From assembly GCA_013112685.1 (NCBI GenBank), contig JABFGC010000002.1, positions 2,118,902-2,182,901 on the forward strand: a DNA stretch of 64,000 bases, in the 5' to 3' direction. The notes under the pieces were generated by a model that was not told the origin of the DNA, ran no database searches, and worked only from the letters and a program-made list of their open reading frames with translations. This stretch comes from Chloroflexota bacterium. Lineage in GTDB: Bacteria; Chloroflexota; Anaerolineae; Anaerolineales; Villigracilaceae. A program made the translations under genes and the position numbers. Numbering within the stretch: position 1 is the stretch's first letter; the number at the start of each line of letters is the position of its first letter. Of the stretch, positions 44,011 through 55,691 are shown one piece after another.

Positions 44011-44040
44011 AAGTCACTGCCTCTCGGAGAGTCCATGAGC

Positions 44041-47000
44041 CTAGCGGCCGTTCCCGCCCGGCTTGACGCCCAGTTGGGCAATGGTGAGGGGCGCACCAGT
44101 GGCATGACCCAACTCGCGCACCGCGATTTGCAGCACGGCTTCCACGGTGGTGGCGCTCTGGATCTTCTGGCTGATGGCGTTCAACATGCTTTCGCGCTCC
44201 GCCTGTTTTTGCGCCCGGGCAAACGAGCGGGTGTTTTGCAGGGAGGTTGCCACCGGGAGGCAAGGGTGGCTTGGATGTTGGCATCCTCTTCGGTGAAGGC
44301 ATCGAGGCGGTCGGATTGCACGTCCAGCACGCCCAGCACCTGGCCGCCAATCACCAACGGGATTGCCATTTCCGCTTGTGTATCGGGGAGCAGCCGGGTT
44401 CGGCAACCAGCCCGGGGCCGTCGCGGACATCGTTGACAACGACCGTTTGCCGGGTGCGCGCGGCGCGCGCCACGAGCGACTGTTCCCGGTCCAATGGGAT
44501 GACCGCGGTGCCGTGTGTGCCTTCGTGTTCGTCGCCTTCCTTCCAGCCGCAGGCGGCGATCTTGAGTTCCCCGGTCGTTTCGTTGAAAAGGAAGACGTGG
44601 GCATGGTACAGACCGAACTTGCGCTGGGTCAGGCGCACAACGGTTTCGAGCATTTTTTGTACGTCCAACTCCCTGGATGAAGCCGTGCTGATCTCCGCCA
44701 CCGCCGCCAACTGACGGGCGCGTTCGTCCAGTTCGATCTGACCGCGTTTTGTATCCTCCAGCAGGCGCAGGTTCTCGATGTGCGCGCCCAGCCGTTCGGC
44801 GACGGCATTCGCCAATTCCAGGGCATCCTTATCATCCGCTTCAAGCCCCTGGACGGCGAGTTTGCCGACCGTTTCATCGCGGGCTTTGAGCGGCAGGGTG
44901 ACGGACTCCCGGATTGCAGGCTGGCGCTCCCAGGCGGGGCGGACTTCGTTCAAGTCATACAGGTAGCCCAGGCTTTCACCGGCGCGGTTCTCGACGTACC
45001 TCTGCCAGCCCTCCAGGGTCAGGCGGCGGACGGCTCCTTCGGCTTCGAGGCGGTAACGTTCGGCGCTTTCGAGCAGCCGCAGGTTTTCGATCTGTTGCGC
45101 GACCTGACGGGCGACGATGTTCACCAATTCCGCGGTTTGGGCGTTCAAGTCCCGCTCGTTCACCTCGACGACGAGACTCCCAAGCGGCTCTCCCGTGACC
45201 GAGATGGGTGCTGAAATTGCATTGCCTTCGGGGAGCGGCTGCAGTTCCCCCGCTTCGACATACGGGACAATTTTTCCGCCTTCGAAAACGAACCCGCTCC
45301 GTTCGGGCTGGTGGATGGCGTCCTGGTATTCCTGCCATCCCTTTCGCACCAGACGGCGGGCTTGGGATTCCACTTCGGCGCGGGCTTGTTCGGTTTCGGC
45401 AAGCAGGTTCGCGTTTTGAATGGCAATCGCCAATTGACCAGCCAGCGCTTCGAAGGCGGGCAGTACATCTTGGCTTAATGAGCCTGCGTGTTCACTTTGC
45501 ATATCCAGCACGCCCACCACCTGGTCTCCGATCAGCAGCGGCACAGCCATTTCAGAACGGGTATTTAGCAAAAGTGGGTTTGGTTTGAATGTGGCGCTGG
45601 CGGCAGTATCGCTAATCACCACGGAATGTTTCTCCACTGCGGCGCGTCCGTTGATCGAGCCTGTATTCAGCGGCAGGCGGTGCCTGCGGCTGATGAGTTG
45701 TTCGCCCACGCTTCCCGTACCGGATTGCAGCACCAGGTTCGTCTGGCTGGGGTCTGCCAAGTACACTTGAACGTAGTACAGGTCGAATTGCTTGCGGATG
45801 AGTTCCGCGGCGTCCTTCAACATCACGTCGAGGGCGCGCACTTGCGAGACGGTGCGTCCAACTTCGGCGGCGAGTTCGAGGTTGCGGGTACGTTCAGCTA
45901 CGCGAGCTTCCAGGTTTCCCAATGTCGCTTGCAGACGGGAGGTCATTGCATTGAACGTATGTGCCAGCGCGCCAACTTCGTCAGCGGTTCCGATGTTGGC
46001 ACGGGCGCTCAAATCGCCTTCTGCGACTTTTTGAGCCACGGCGGATAATTGGGTGATTGGTTTGGTGAACAAATTACCCAGATAAAAGCCAACCGCCGCG
46101 GTAAGCAACAATGCCGCCATGGTGAAAAGAATAATCTGGTTTCGCGCCGCTCTTTCCATTGCAATTACCGTGGTTGCGTTAATATCCACTCCGACAATGC
46201 CTTCCCGGGTTCCATCTTTTCGATAAATGGGCGCATACGCGGAAAGGAACGTTCCATATTCGTCCGTGTAGAAATCCTCCTCAACAATGGGACGATCGAG
46301 CGTGAGCGCATTTTCAGCAAGCAAGGCGCTTGGGTCGTCATAGACAACTCCCGGGATGAGAGGAACGTATCCCTCCTCCAGGCCGTTGTCGAGAACGAAG
46401 GTTAGTTTTCCCTGTTCATCCACCCGGACGGAAAAGATATATGTCAGGTCGGGATCGGTGGCGAGAATGGCGGCATTGGCGGCCTGCATTTTTTTGTAGG
46501 CGTCTGATTGCTGGTCTTCCACAGTTTGGATGGTAGCGTGCAAGTCCCCATCCTGGTTCAGGGCTATGATGCTGACAACATGGATCAGGCGTTCACGAAT
46601 GTCCTCGCGCACTTGATTGCGGTAACTAATATAGGAACCAATTCCAACGATGCCCACCCCAATCAGGGTCGCAAAGGTGAAAAATGTTATGAGTTTGGTG
46701 CGCAGGGAGTAATCACGGAACTGGCGGAAGAGCACAATGACAATCACAACCACCGTTGACGTTGCCAGGAAATGGACGAAGGCATTTGGCAGGGACGGGC
46801 CCGCTCCCGAACCAAACATGTCCACTAGAAGGGTTGCCAACCCCGAGACGGCTGTAAGAACGGCCGCCACCCAGCCCGACCTGCGAGGCAGGATCTGGAA
46901 GGCGCTCATGGGTCCAACAACCATCAAGGCGGACCCCAACACAACTCCCAGACCGGTTGCCAACGTGGCAATAAGCGGGTATGACAATGCCAGAGCAGCC

Positions 47001-47248
47001 AGCACGAGTACAATACTCAGGGAAGCCTGCCCGCGCCAGCTCAATACTGCACCAAACACAAACCATAAGCCCAGCACAAACGAAACCCCGGCAAGCACGT
47101 AGAATTGCCAGGTTGTGGCGGTCGGAGCCAGGAACAGGTAATAAAAAACAGCCACAAAATGGGCGGCGGCGATCAACACGGCAGTCAAAAATGCACTGCG
47201 CGCCTGTTGGGATGTGCTTTCAGGAAGTTGGAAAAATGAGTTCTTCAT
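44041..47248 (-). CDS. Membrane sensor with CACHE-HAMP-GAF array and no kinase domain, frameshifts near the 3' end
   Basis: Start MKNSFFQLPESTSQ with AAGGAG upstream. Six N-terminal membrane helices (about residues 15-170), a seventh, a periplasmic CACHE-like domain (DLTYIFSVRVDEQGKL...GIVGVDINA), a TM, HAMP, a GAF domain, two W-x2-Y GAF-like modules (GWQEYQDAIHQPERSGFVF; GWQRYVENRAGESLGYLY) and a last GAF. Breaks near 44393 and 44255 (each one base missing) lead to the tail NAISQKIQSATTVEAVLQIA and RELGHATG. No H-box or ATPase. Confidence 0.82.
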
Positions 47249-47262
47249 CGTACGCTCCTTGC

Positions 47263-49684
47263 TCAGTTCCGGCTGACGCCGTCGCCGCCGTCGTTCCCGC
47301 CAATGGCGGCGCGGACGCGCGGCGCGCCGAGCGCCGATCCAGCTCGCGGATGGCAGTTTGCAAAGTGTCTTCCACCGACGTGGCGCGCTGGATCTTCTGA
47401 CCGATGGCGTTGACCAGTGGTTTCCAGTTCAGCCTTGGCGCGGGATTCTTCTGAATGTACGGGCGTTCTGCAATGAGATGGCAACCTGGCTGGCGAGGGA
47501 CTGCAGAAGGGTGACATCCTCCACGCCCAAACCGTTCACTGTGTTTTGCTGCACGTCCAGGACGCCCAGCACCTGATCGCGGGAGGCGATGGGGACGGCA
47601 ACTTCTGATTTGGTATCGGGCAGCAATGGATTGGGAAGCCAGCCTTCCGCCTGCGTCACGTCCGGGACGAGCACCGGGGCGTTGGTCTCCGCCGCTCGCC
47701 CCACCAAGCCGCGTCCCTTTGGGATTTTGTGACCGTGCGCCAGCATCGCGGCTCCCGCTTCGCCTGTGCCGCCTGCCATCACCAGGTCCCCAGCCGTCTC
47801 ATCCATGAAGTAGATGTGGGCGTGGTAGTAGTGGAAGGCGGACTGTACCTCTTCGACCACAGTCACAGCCAGTTGGCGGGGGTCGGTTGCCATGGTCAAA
47901 CGGCGGCTGACTTCGGCGGAGGCGGCAAGGGCTTTCGTGCGGTCGGCGACGCGCTGTTCCAAGCCGTCCAATGTATCCTTGAGTTGAGCAGCCATGGTGT
48001 TGAATGTTTTGGATAGCACGCCGATCTCGTCGCGCGATGGGACTTCGGCTTGCAGGGTAAGGTTACCATCCGCGATTTGTTGAGCCACAGCCGTAAGACT
48101 CACAATCGGGCGCGAGATGATCTGGGATATAAAGTAACCGATGGCGGCAACCAAAACGACGATGCTCACACCGACAATGGCATTCGTGCGTGTTCTGGCC
48201 TGCAAGGGAGCCAGGAAGACCTGTTCATTTTGACCAAAGGCAAACACCCAGGGCTGGTTTGCAAGCCGCACAGCAACGGTGTGCTCCACTTGATTTTCGC
48301 CTTCGTGAAACTCAGCATTAAAGACCGGTTGGGTGTCAATATTCTCCAAAGCCTGGTGGGTGGAGGAAAAGTCGGTGGAGAGCTCTTCTATTGTGCCAAA
48401 GGGCAGGCGGAGTTCAGTTTGTAACCGAGCCAATGTTTCAGCGGGCAGCGGCGCGACCGATTTCAAAACCAGATTGGGTTGTTCGCTGTCCCCCAGGCGA
48501 ATCTGGTTTTCATCCAACAGTACGGCAAATGCTTCTTCGCCAGAAAAATCGCCGACATGCTCTGCTACCAGGTGCTGGAGCACCTCGGCTCTGTACCGCA
48601 TCCGCAAAACACCGACCAAATTGCCTTCCTCATCGTTCACCGGGGCGCTGAAGCTAAGCGTGGGAATTCCATCTTCGATATAGACCGGTGAAACGAAAGG
48701 CGCTTGAAGGTTGACAGTTTGAGTGAAAAAGGTTTCGCTCCCATGATCATCACCCACTTCAGCGGGATGGGTGTCTGCCACGTGGTTTCCGTGGATATCA
48801 AACAGGCTCACCGCTGTGATAAAGACCTCGTCGTACGAAGCAATCGTGAGCAAATCCTCTTTCACGCTGGCTTCCAGTTCACTGCCGGCGCGCGCCGCAG
48901 GAGAAAGCAGGAGGTACTCGTGCAGGGAGTGCAACCTGGCGTAGGTGCTCACATCATGCAAACCTTCTTCAATGAATCCGTCCACTTCGCTGGCGCCTTC
49001 CTGGGCAGCAGTAGTAAGGGCTTGTGTCGCGGCGTTGGTCAGGTTTTGCCTCTCGGTGAGGTTGTTGTAATAAGCCAGACCCAAAATCGGGATGATAGTC
49101 ACGGCAAGAAAGGCGGTAATGAGTTTGGCGCTGAGGGAATAATCGCGGAACTGCCGGGCGACGGTGTAACCGAATAATGGCAGAAGGATTGCCAATACAA
49201 TGTAGATGATCGTCAGGAAACCTGCCAGGGGAATGCGTTCGATGGGAATGAACAGGTCCACCAGCAATGTGAGGATGCCTGCGGCAACGCCTATAACGAT
49301 AAATCGTCCCGCCTGCCGCGGCGGCAGGGTCGGCACAGCGACCAGCAGGGCAAGCGTAATACCGCTGACCAGGAGGATAAGCCCCAAACCAGAGACCAGG
49401 GCGCTTACGAGAATCATCATGACGAACATCGCGCCGAACGTCAGCCAGATGCCCGCTTCGTGCCGGCCGCGGCGGATCAATACCAGCGCAGCGATCTCAA
49501 TTGCAGGCATTGCGGACACCATGCCCAGCACTGTCCATAGTTGCCACGAAGGCGTTTGGACGACCTGATAAATGAGATAACCCAATATGATCGGCACTAC
49601 TGCCAGGAGGATAACCATCACACGCAGAGCGTTGCGCGCCTCTTGGGACATGCTTTCGGAAGGGCGGATAAATGAGTTTTTCAT
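47263..49684 (-). CDS. Membrane sensor with dCACHE-HAMP-GAF, no kinase domain, frameshifted 3' end
   Basis: Start MKNSFIRPSES (49684) with AAGGAG. Six N-terminal membrane helices, then a helix, a double-CACHE-type extracellular domain (about residues 215-500), a TM, HAMP (SLTAVAQQIADGNLTLQAEV) and a GAF domain (YHAHIYFMDETAGDLVMAGG). After QNARTF near 47450 the frame is broken two or more times. The pieces still show NAIGQKIQRATSVEDTLQTA and RELD, the same tail as its paralogues. No kinase domain. Confidence 0.8.
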
Positions 49685-49698
49685 TCCAAACTCCTTGC

Positions 49699-51636
49699 TC
49701 ACTGCCTGCCTCTGCCGTCATTGCCCAGCGCGGATGGGTCGAGCGCCACGAGTGTGGGCTTCATCCCCAGCGCATGACCCAGTTCGCGGGCCGCGGTTTT
49801 CAGGGCGGCTTCGATGGTGTCGGCGCTTTGGATCTTCTGGCTGATGAGGTTCAACGTTTCCAGTTGTTTGGCGCGTTTTGCCATAAAGATTTCAAGGCGT
49901 TTGCGCTCCGTGATTTCGGTGACCGATGCGAGTACTCGAGGATGTTCACCGGGCAGACGTCTGAGGCGAACTTCGCAAGGAATATCCTGTCCCTGCGCAT
50001 TGCGGTGTGTCCACTCAAAGATCGGGGTGCCGCCCTGCATCGCCTCTGTAATTTTTTCCATCGCCTTTTCCGTTGAATCACGTCCATCGGGTTGCGTGGG
50101 CGGGCTCATCTGCGCCGGACCAACTTTGACCAGTTCCTCATACGGCAAACCGTAGAGTTTTACGGCATTCTCGTTCGGTGCGGCGAAACATCCGGTTTCC
50201 AGATCAACGATGAGAATGACATCAGGGGCATTGTCTAACAGAGTCTGAGATTCCTGCCTGCTGGCTTCCGCCTCGGCATACAGGCGGGCATTCTGCAGAG
50301 CCACCGCCATTTGGTTCGCAATGGACTGCAGCACCTCTGCATCGTTTTGCTGCAACCCGTTGATTTCATCATCCTGCACGTCCAGCACGCCCAGCACCTG
50401 GCCGCCAATGGAAATTGGCACAGCAACCTCGGATTTGGTTTCGGGCAGTAACGGGTTGGGCAGCCAGTTCGGATCTTTTGAAACGTCCGATACCAGCACA
50501 GCCGCATTGGTTTCCGCGGCGCGCCCCACCAAGCCCTTACCTTTGAGAACCTTGTGACCGCGCTCTAGCAGGGTTTGTCCCACTTCGCCTGTTCCACCTG
50601 CCATGACCAGGTCGCCGCTGGCTTCATCCAAAAGATAAATGTGAGCATGATAGTAGTCGAAAGCTGATTGCACCTGTTCCACCACTTCGATCACCAATTG
50701 ACGCTGATCGAGGATGGTGGAGAGACTTCGGCTCACCTCAGCCACCGTCGTGACTTCTTTTGCACGGCGATCCAGATCTTCAAAGGATTTCCGCAATTGG
50801 GCAGTCATGGTGTTGAAGGAAACCGCCAAATCACCAATCTCATCCCTTCTCACCACTCGAGCCTCCTGCGTCAGGTCCCCGGCTTCAATCTCCCGAGCTG
50901 TCCTGGTCAGATCACGAATGGGCGCGACAATCGAGCGGCTCAAGAGATAACTCAAACCGAGGGTTAGTAGTACCACCCCAACTGGGATGAATATCATCAT
51001 CATCTGGGCTTGGCGGACTGTGTTTCTCACACTCGTTGTATCATTCACGATTTGATCGTCAAGGAATTGCTCGAGTTGCTCCAGCCGGGCAGACATTGAC
51101 TGCTCCGCCTCTTCCAAAGCCTCTCCAGCCTGCTCAATCTGTTCATCATCTGCACCCTGTTCGTACAAGGATATCAGCGTCGCCGAAGAAGTCTGCATGA
51201 CACCCCAAGACATATTGATATCTTCGATCAAGCCAGCTTCAATTGCTGTTTCTCCTGCTCCTTCGCCTGCTCCAATCTCTTCCCCAGCCGCCTTCAATTT
51301 TTCCAATGTTGAGGCCAATTCCTCGGCGGTTTCGTTTCGTTCCTCCAATATGCCGGCTTCCCCAAACAATAGATATTCGCGTGTCTCGCTGAGAAACTTA
51401 GTACTCAACACATGGATGTCACCGAGTAACTCGATTTCTTCGAGCGTATCATCTGCTACCTTCACGAATTTTCCCTCGATCAGGTTGGTATAAACATAGC
51501 CTGCTACCGCGATCAGGGTCAGGAACAACAATATTGCTAAAAAACTTAGGCTCAGCCTGCGCCCAACCGTGAAGTGGATATTGTTCCATTCCCATCGGGA
51601 TCCGCTATTGAGTTTGCTCTTAATTCGCTCGAACAT
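49699..51636 (-). CDS. Membrane sensor with HAMP-GAF-PAS and no kinase domain
   Basis: A 645-residue intact protein. TM1 (about 29-50), an extracellular helical bundle (55-215, CHASE3/four-helix type), TM2 (217-238), HAMP, GAF (YYHAHIYLLDEASGDLVMAGG to QNARLYAEAEA), PAS (LLDNAPDVILIVDLETGCFA), then the tail LNLISQKIQSADTIEAALKTA. It ends 14 bases before the next sensor start. It lacks H-box and ATPase, so signal output must go through another protein. Confidence 0.85.
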   Translation of the reverse strand: MFERIKSKLNSGSRWEWNNIHFTVGRRLSLSFLAILLFLTLIAVAGYVYTNLIEGKFVKVADDTLEEIELLGDIHVLSTKFLSETREYLLFGEAGILEERNETAEELASTLEKLKAAGEEIGAGEGAGETAIEAGLIEDINMSWGVMQTSSATLISLYEQGADDEQIEQAGEALEEAEQSMSARLEQLEQFLDDQIVNDTTSVRNTVRQAQMMMIFIPVGVVLLTLGLSYLLSRSIVAPIRDLTRTAREIEAGDLTQEARVVRRDEIGDLAVSFNTMTAQLRKSFEDLDRRAKEVTTVAEVSRSLSTILDQRQLVIEVVEQVQSAFDYYHAHIYLLDEASGDLVMAGGTGEVGQTLLERGHKVLKGKGLVGRAAETNAAVLVSDVSKDPNWLPNPLLPETKSEVAVPISIGGQVLGVLDVQDDEINGLQQNDAEVLQSIANQMAVALQNARLYAEAEASRQESQTLLDNAPDVILIVDLETGCFAAPNENAVKLYGLPYEELVKVGPAQMSPPTQPDGRDSTEKAMEKITEAMQGGTPIFEWTHRNAQGQDIPCEVRLRRLPGEHPRVLASVTEITERKRLEIFMAKRAKQLETLNLISQKIQSADTIEAALKTAARELGHALGMKPTLVALDPSALGNDGRGRQ

Positions 51637-51961
51637 GCTGCACCTCTTTACTCTTCAAATTTATATTGATTGGAATTGACCTCGTAATCCGGCACGTCGA
51701 CCCATCCATTTTGCAAAGCGGCAGGTAAAAGTGCAACGGAAGTCATTTCTCGACTCTTTTCAGCGCTAATCCGCCTGCCGCAACCTTCGGTCGTTGACTT
51801 AGCAATCGTCAGTTCCGGCCGCTGCTTGTATTCTCCACGAAATCCCTGTTTCAACCGATAGGCTTGGGCAAGGAAAAGTTGGGAAAAGTTGTCTCTTTCA
51901 TTTCCGAAGCTCGCTTTCAACTCTTAGTAGCCCACCGTGATGGTGGTCACTCATTTTCATT
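51637..51961. other. Gap between signalling genes; possible small gene not supported
   Basis: An open frame on the minus strand (51648-51920, 90 codons, ending WVDVPDYEVNSNQYKFEE) is present, but no clear ribosome site or family is seen. It could be the tail of a decayed substrate-binding-type gene. Confidence 0.35.
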
Positions 51962-54755
51962 TCAAACCTCTACCTCGCTGAATGACTTTGCCAGCAATTC
52001 GCCTGCCGCGCGGCTGTCGAGCGGTTTGGTAAAAAGAAAGCCCTGCCCGTATTCGCAATCCATCGAATTCAGTTTCGATAACTGCTCGTCCGTCTCCACG
52101 CCCTCGGCGATCACTTTCATCCCCAGGTCGTGCGCCAGCATCAGCATCGTGCGGACGATCTCCGAACCGGCGCCATCGTTCCCGATGCGGCTGATGAAGG
52201 TGCGGTCCAGCTTGAGCGTGTCAATCGGCAGCCGCTGCAGGCAGCCCAGCGATGAATAGCCCGTGCCAAAATCGTCAATCTGCACTTCCACGCCCAACGC
52301 GCGCAGGTCGGAAAGCATGGCGGATGTGGATTCGGCGTCCTCCACGATCATGCTTTCGGTCAGTTCCAGTCTCAAACTGCCTGCGTCCAGCCCGGTTTCG
52401 TGCAGCACCCCCGCCACCTTGTCAACCAGGTCCGTTTGGATGCACTGCCGGACCGACAGGTTCACGCTGATCGTGAGCGGCGGGTCTGTGGGGAATTGCG
52501 CCTGCCATGCCCGTATCTGGCGGCACGCCTCGCGGAGGACCCAGTGTCCGATGGGGACAATGAGACCGGTTTCCTCCGCCGTGGGGATGAACTCCGCCGG
52601 GGTGACGAGTCCGCGCGCGGGATGCTGCCAGCGCGCCAGCGCCTCGAACCCGACGATGCGGCGGGTTCTCAGTTCCACAATGGGCTGGTACTCGATGAAA
52701 AATTCCTGACGCTCCACCGCCTTCCGCAGGTCGGTCTCGAGTTCCAGCCGCGTCATCACGTGGTCGAACATCGCCGTATCGAACACTTCGTATCGTCCGC
52801 GTCCGTGCCCCTTGGCGCGGTACATCGCAATGTCGGCGTCGCGCAGGATGTCATCCGTGCGATCGTACTGGTTCGAATTCATGACGATGCCCATGCTGAC
52901 GGAGATGAACACCCTGTGACCCTCCAGGTCGTGGGGCTGGGAGAGATCGCGCTGGATTCGATCCGCGATGCGCGCGGCAACCCCCACGTCCTGAATGTCC
53001 TCCAGCAGGATGACGAACTCGTCGCCTCCCAGCCGCGCGACGGTATCTTCGCCGCGCAGGCAGGCGGAGAGGCGCTGTGCGCTTTCGATCAGCAACTGGT
53101 CCCCGATGTTGTGCCCCAGGCTGTCATTCACCACCTTGAAGCGGTCCAGGTCGAGAAAAAGCACGGCGAATTTATAGTCCTTGTGCCGCCTGGCGCGTTC
53201 CATCGCGTGGGATAAACGGCCCATGAACAAGACGCGGTTGGGCAGGTTCGTCAACGGGTCGTGCAGGGCGTTATAGACCAATTGAGCCTCCATGCGTTTG
53301 CGCCCGATCAGTTCGGTTTGCAATTGCTCGTAGGATTCCCGGAGTTCGGCTGTGCGCTCCGCCACGCGCATTTCCGGGGCTTCGTTGGCAAACAGGAGGG
53401 CTTGTTCGGCGCGCCTGCGTTCCTGCACCTCCTGCTGAGCGGCGGCATACAACTGGGCGTTCTCCAGGGCAATACCCGCCTGGCTGACGATGGCTTGCAG
53501 TAACACCTGGTGCTCGGATTTGAAGTACCCTTCCCTCTCATGGACCAGGACGAACAATCCGAACAATTCTTCGCGGCGGTAGATCGGGGACACAATCGCC
53601 GAGTAGGGTTGGTTCTCGAAGAACCCCTGCCAAAGCGGGTCTGCGCGGGTATCTTCAACCAGGATGCTTTCCTGCGTTTCTTTGACCCGCTCGAGCAGAT
53701 CGTCCAACCGCGGAATCCGCAGGTCGGAATCGGCGGCGGGAGAGATGTGGTACTCTTTATGGATCGGGGGCTCCGAATTGAGGACGATAAAATGTCCCAC
53801 CAGCGCTCCAAGCGTTTCAACCGTCCGGCGCAGGGCCCAGTTCGCCGATCTCCTGGACTTCGAGGCGGGCGCTTAACTCCCTGCCAATTTCGGGCAATAT
53901 CGCCAGTTCGCGGTTGCGGCGCATCAGGGCGTCGCGCGCCTCTTTGAGCCGCAGTTTGGTGCGGATGCGGGCGAGCAGTTCGCGCCGGTCGAACGGCTTG
54001 GTGATGTAGTCGTCGGCGCCCGGGATCAAGCCCGATTCAATATCGTTCGGGTGCGGGCGGGCGGCGGTGAGGATGATGACGGGCAGGTGCCGGGTGGCTG
54101 GGTCGCCGCGGATCTCCTTCAACACCGCAAAACCGTCCATCTCCGGCATGTTCACGTCGAGCAGGATCAGGTCCGGCATCTCCACGCGCGTTTTCTGCAA
54201 AGCCTCGCAGCCGTTGAAGGCGGTCAGGTAACGGAATCCTTCGTTCCGCACGTACCGGGAGAGCAGGGTAATGTTGTCCTGCATGTCGTCGGCGATCAGG
54301 ATCGTGAACGATTGGGGGTCTCCTTCCAGGGCAGGCTCGACGAACGAAGTCATGCCCTCCAGAGCCTTGGCGACAAGCTGGTTGATGCGCTCGGGGTGGA
54401 AGGGTTTGATGATCGTTTCTCTGATGTTCAGGCGCCTGGCGGTTTCCTTCAAGCCGGGCACTTCATAGGCGGTCATCAGGATGATATAAGCCGGGCGGTC
54501 GCCGGGGTGGTTCTGTAACCTTTCCACCAGTTCGAGCCCGGTCATTTCCGGCATGACCATGTCGGTGATCAAAATGTCAACCGCGTCGGTCGCCGCCATT
54601 TCGAGCGCCTGCCTGGCGCTGGTCGCCGAGAGAGCGGTCACTCCGCTTCCGAGGCGCGAGACCGCCAGCGCAAGCGTCTGCGCAAGACCCGGCTGGTCGT
54701 CCACCACGAGGACGCGCACGGGCGAGTTCCCGGCAGAAGAGGGGCAATCCGTCAT
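51962..54755 (-). CDS. REC-REC-GAF-GGDEF-EAL cyclic-di-GMP protein, one frameshift
   Basis: The first ~310 residues are two receivers (Asp in ILITDMVMPEMTG and LILLDVNMPEMDG). The frame breaks at GGGCCC (53833-53838); removing one base continues LALRRTVETLGALVGHF into a GAF domain, GGDEF (RLGGDEFVILL) and EAL (VGFEALARWQHP, TESMIVED, IDDFGTGYS, IAEGVET). Both GGDEF and EAL catalytic motifs are intact, so it may make and break c-di-GMP. The ATG overlaps the upstream REC gene stop by 4 bases. Confidence 0.85.
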
Positions 54756-55168
54756 CGAAAACGTTCTCCGCCGATTCGATCCTGCCCCGCCTGCATCAGC
54801 CCGCGGATACAGCCGATCAGTTCGGGTATCTTGAAAGGCTTGAGGAGATGGCGGTCGGCATATTCGTCAATCTTTTCAGCGCCCGGCTCCGGGGGCGCGG
54901 CGGTCATGAAGATGATCTTCAAGTCCGGCATGGACGCACGGGTGAGGGCGATCAATTCCAAGCCCGTCATCTGCGGCAGGTGATGGTCGCTGATGAGCAG
55001 GTGGAACGGTTCGGAATTCAGGCACACGAGCGCATCTTCCGCCGTGACGGTGGCGGCAACCTCCGCCTCCGAGCCGAATTCGCTTTGCAGGGCGCATACC
55101 AGCGTGTCGGCGATCTTGGGGTCGTCCTCCACCAGCAGTATCTGAAAATTCTTCATGGGACCGGGCAT
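54752..55168 (-). CDS. Single-domain response regulator (REC)
   Basis: A 138-residue receiver: VEDD, phosphoacceptor in LLISDHHLPQMTG, Thr in IIFMTA, Lys in LLKPFKI. No output domain. It overlaps the large c-di-GMP gene by 4 bases. Confidence 0.9.
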   Translation of the reverse strand: MPGPMKNFQILLVEDDPKIADTLVCALQSEFGSEAEVAATVTAEDALVCLNSEPFHLLISDHHLPQMTGLELIALTRASMPDLKIIFMTAAPPEPGAEKIDEYADRHLLKPFKIPELIGCIRGLMQAGQDRIGGERFR

Positions 55169-55691
55169 ACTCCACTCATGGGTTCATTGGGAGTCGCGTG
55201 ACACCCGCCATATATGGGGCATTTTTCGGAAAATCGCGAAAACTACCGCTATATAGCCACCACCACGGCAATTCCTAAAAAAGCCAGATAATATTCGCAC
55301 TCTTAGTCTACCCTGCGCCTTTTTTGCAACCATGAGGGATTCTTGAGAATTTTGTAGATTGTCATGGCTCTCCCGCAATGGGCGGGAAAGTGTCTAAACA
55401 TGAAGGGCGTCAAGCCCACAAAGGGGAAAGGGACGGATTTTCCACACGTTTTCCACCTGCCCCCGCAGACTGTCAGGGTCGTGACCGGCTATGAAAACAG
55501 GCGGACTCCGCAAGTTCTACTTGCGGAATTCCAGAAGTACAACTCTTGCGAAAGTCCAGAAGTAGAACTTTTGTGGAATTCCAGAAGTAGAACTTCTGGA
55601 CTCCGTTTTTATCCTTCGGGGTGAATGGAGTTCATGGATGCTTTTACTTCGTATTTCCCAGTACCTGGCACAGGTAACAATGGTTCTCCCG
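55169..55691. other. Intergenic region with a composite repeat
   Basis: No gene supported. It includes small inverted words near 55210-55260 and the 131-base composite hairpin repeat (55494-55624) just beyond the 3' end of the histidine kinase gene at 55692. Confidence 0.6.
55494..55624. repeat. 131-bp composite hairpin repeat, copy 1
   Basis: Starts AAAACAGGCGGACTCCG, contains CCGCAAGttctaCTTGCGG and three CCAGAAGTAGAACTT-type hairpin units, and ends TATCCTTCGGGGTGA. It aligns without gaps over 131 bases to copy 2 at 62371-62501. Confidence 0.9.

Noticed and set aside
51648..51920. 90-codon open frame before the c-di-GMP gene
   Set aside because: No clear ribosome site, family or conservation visible; noted only as part of the gap.
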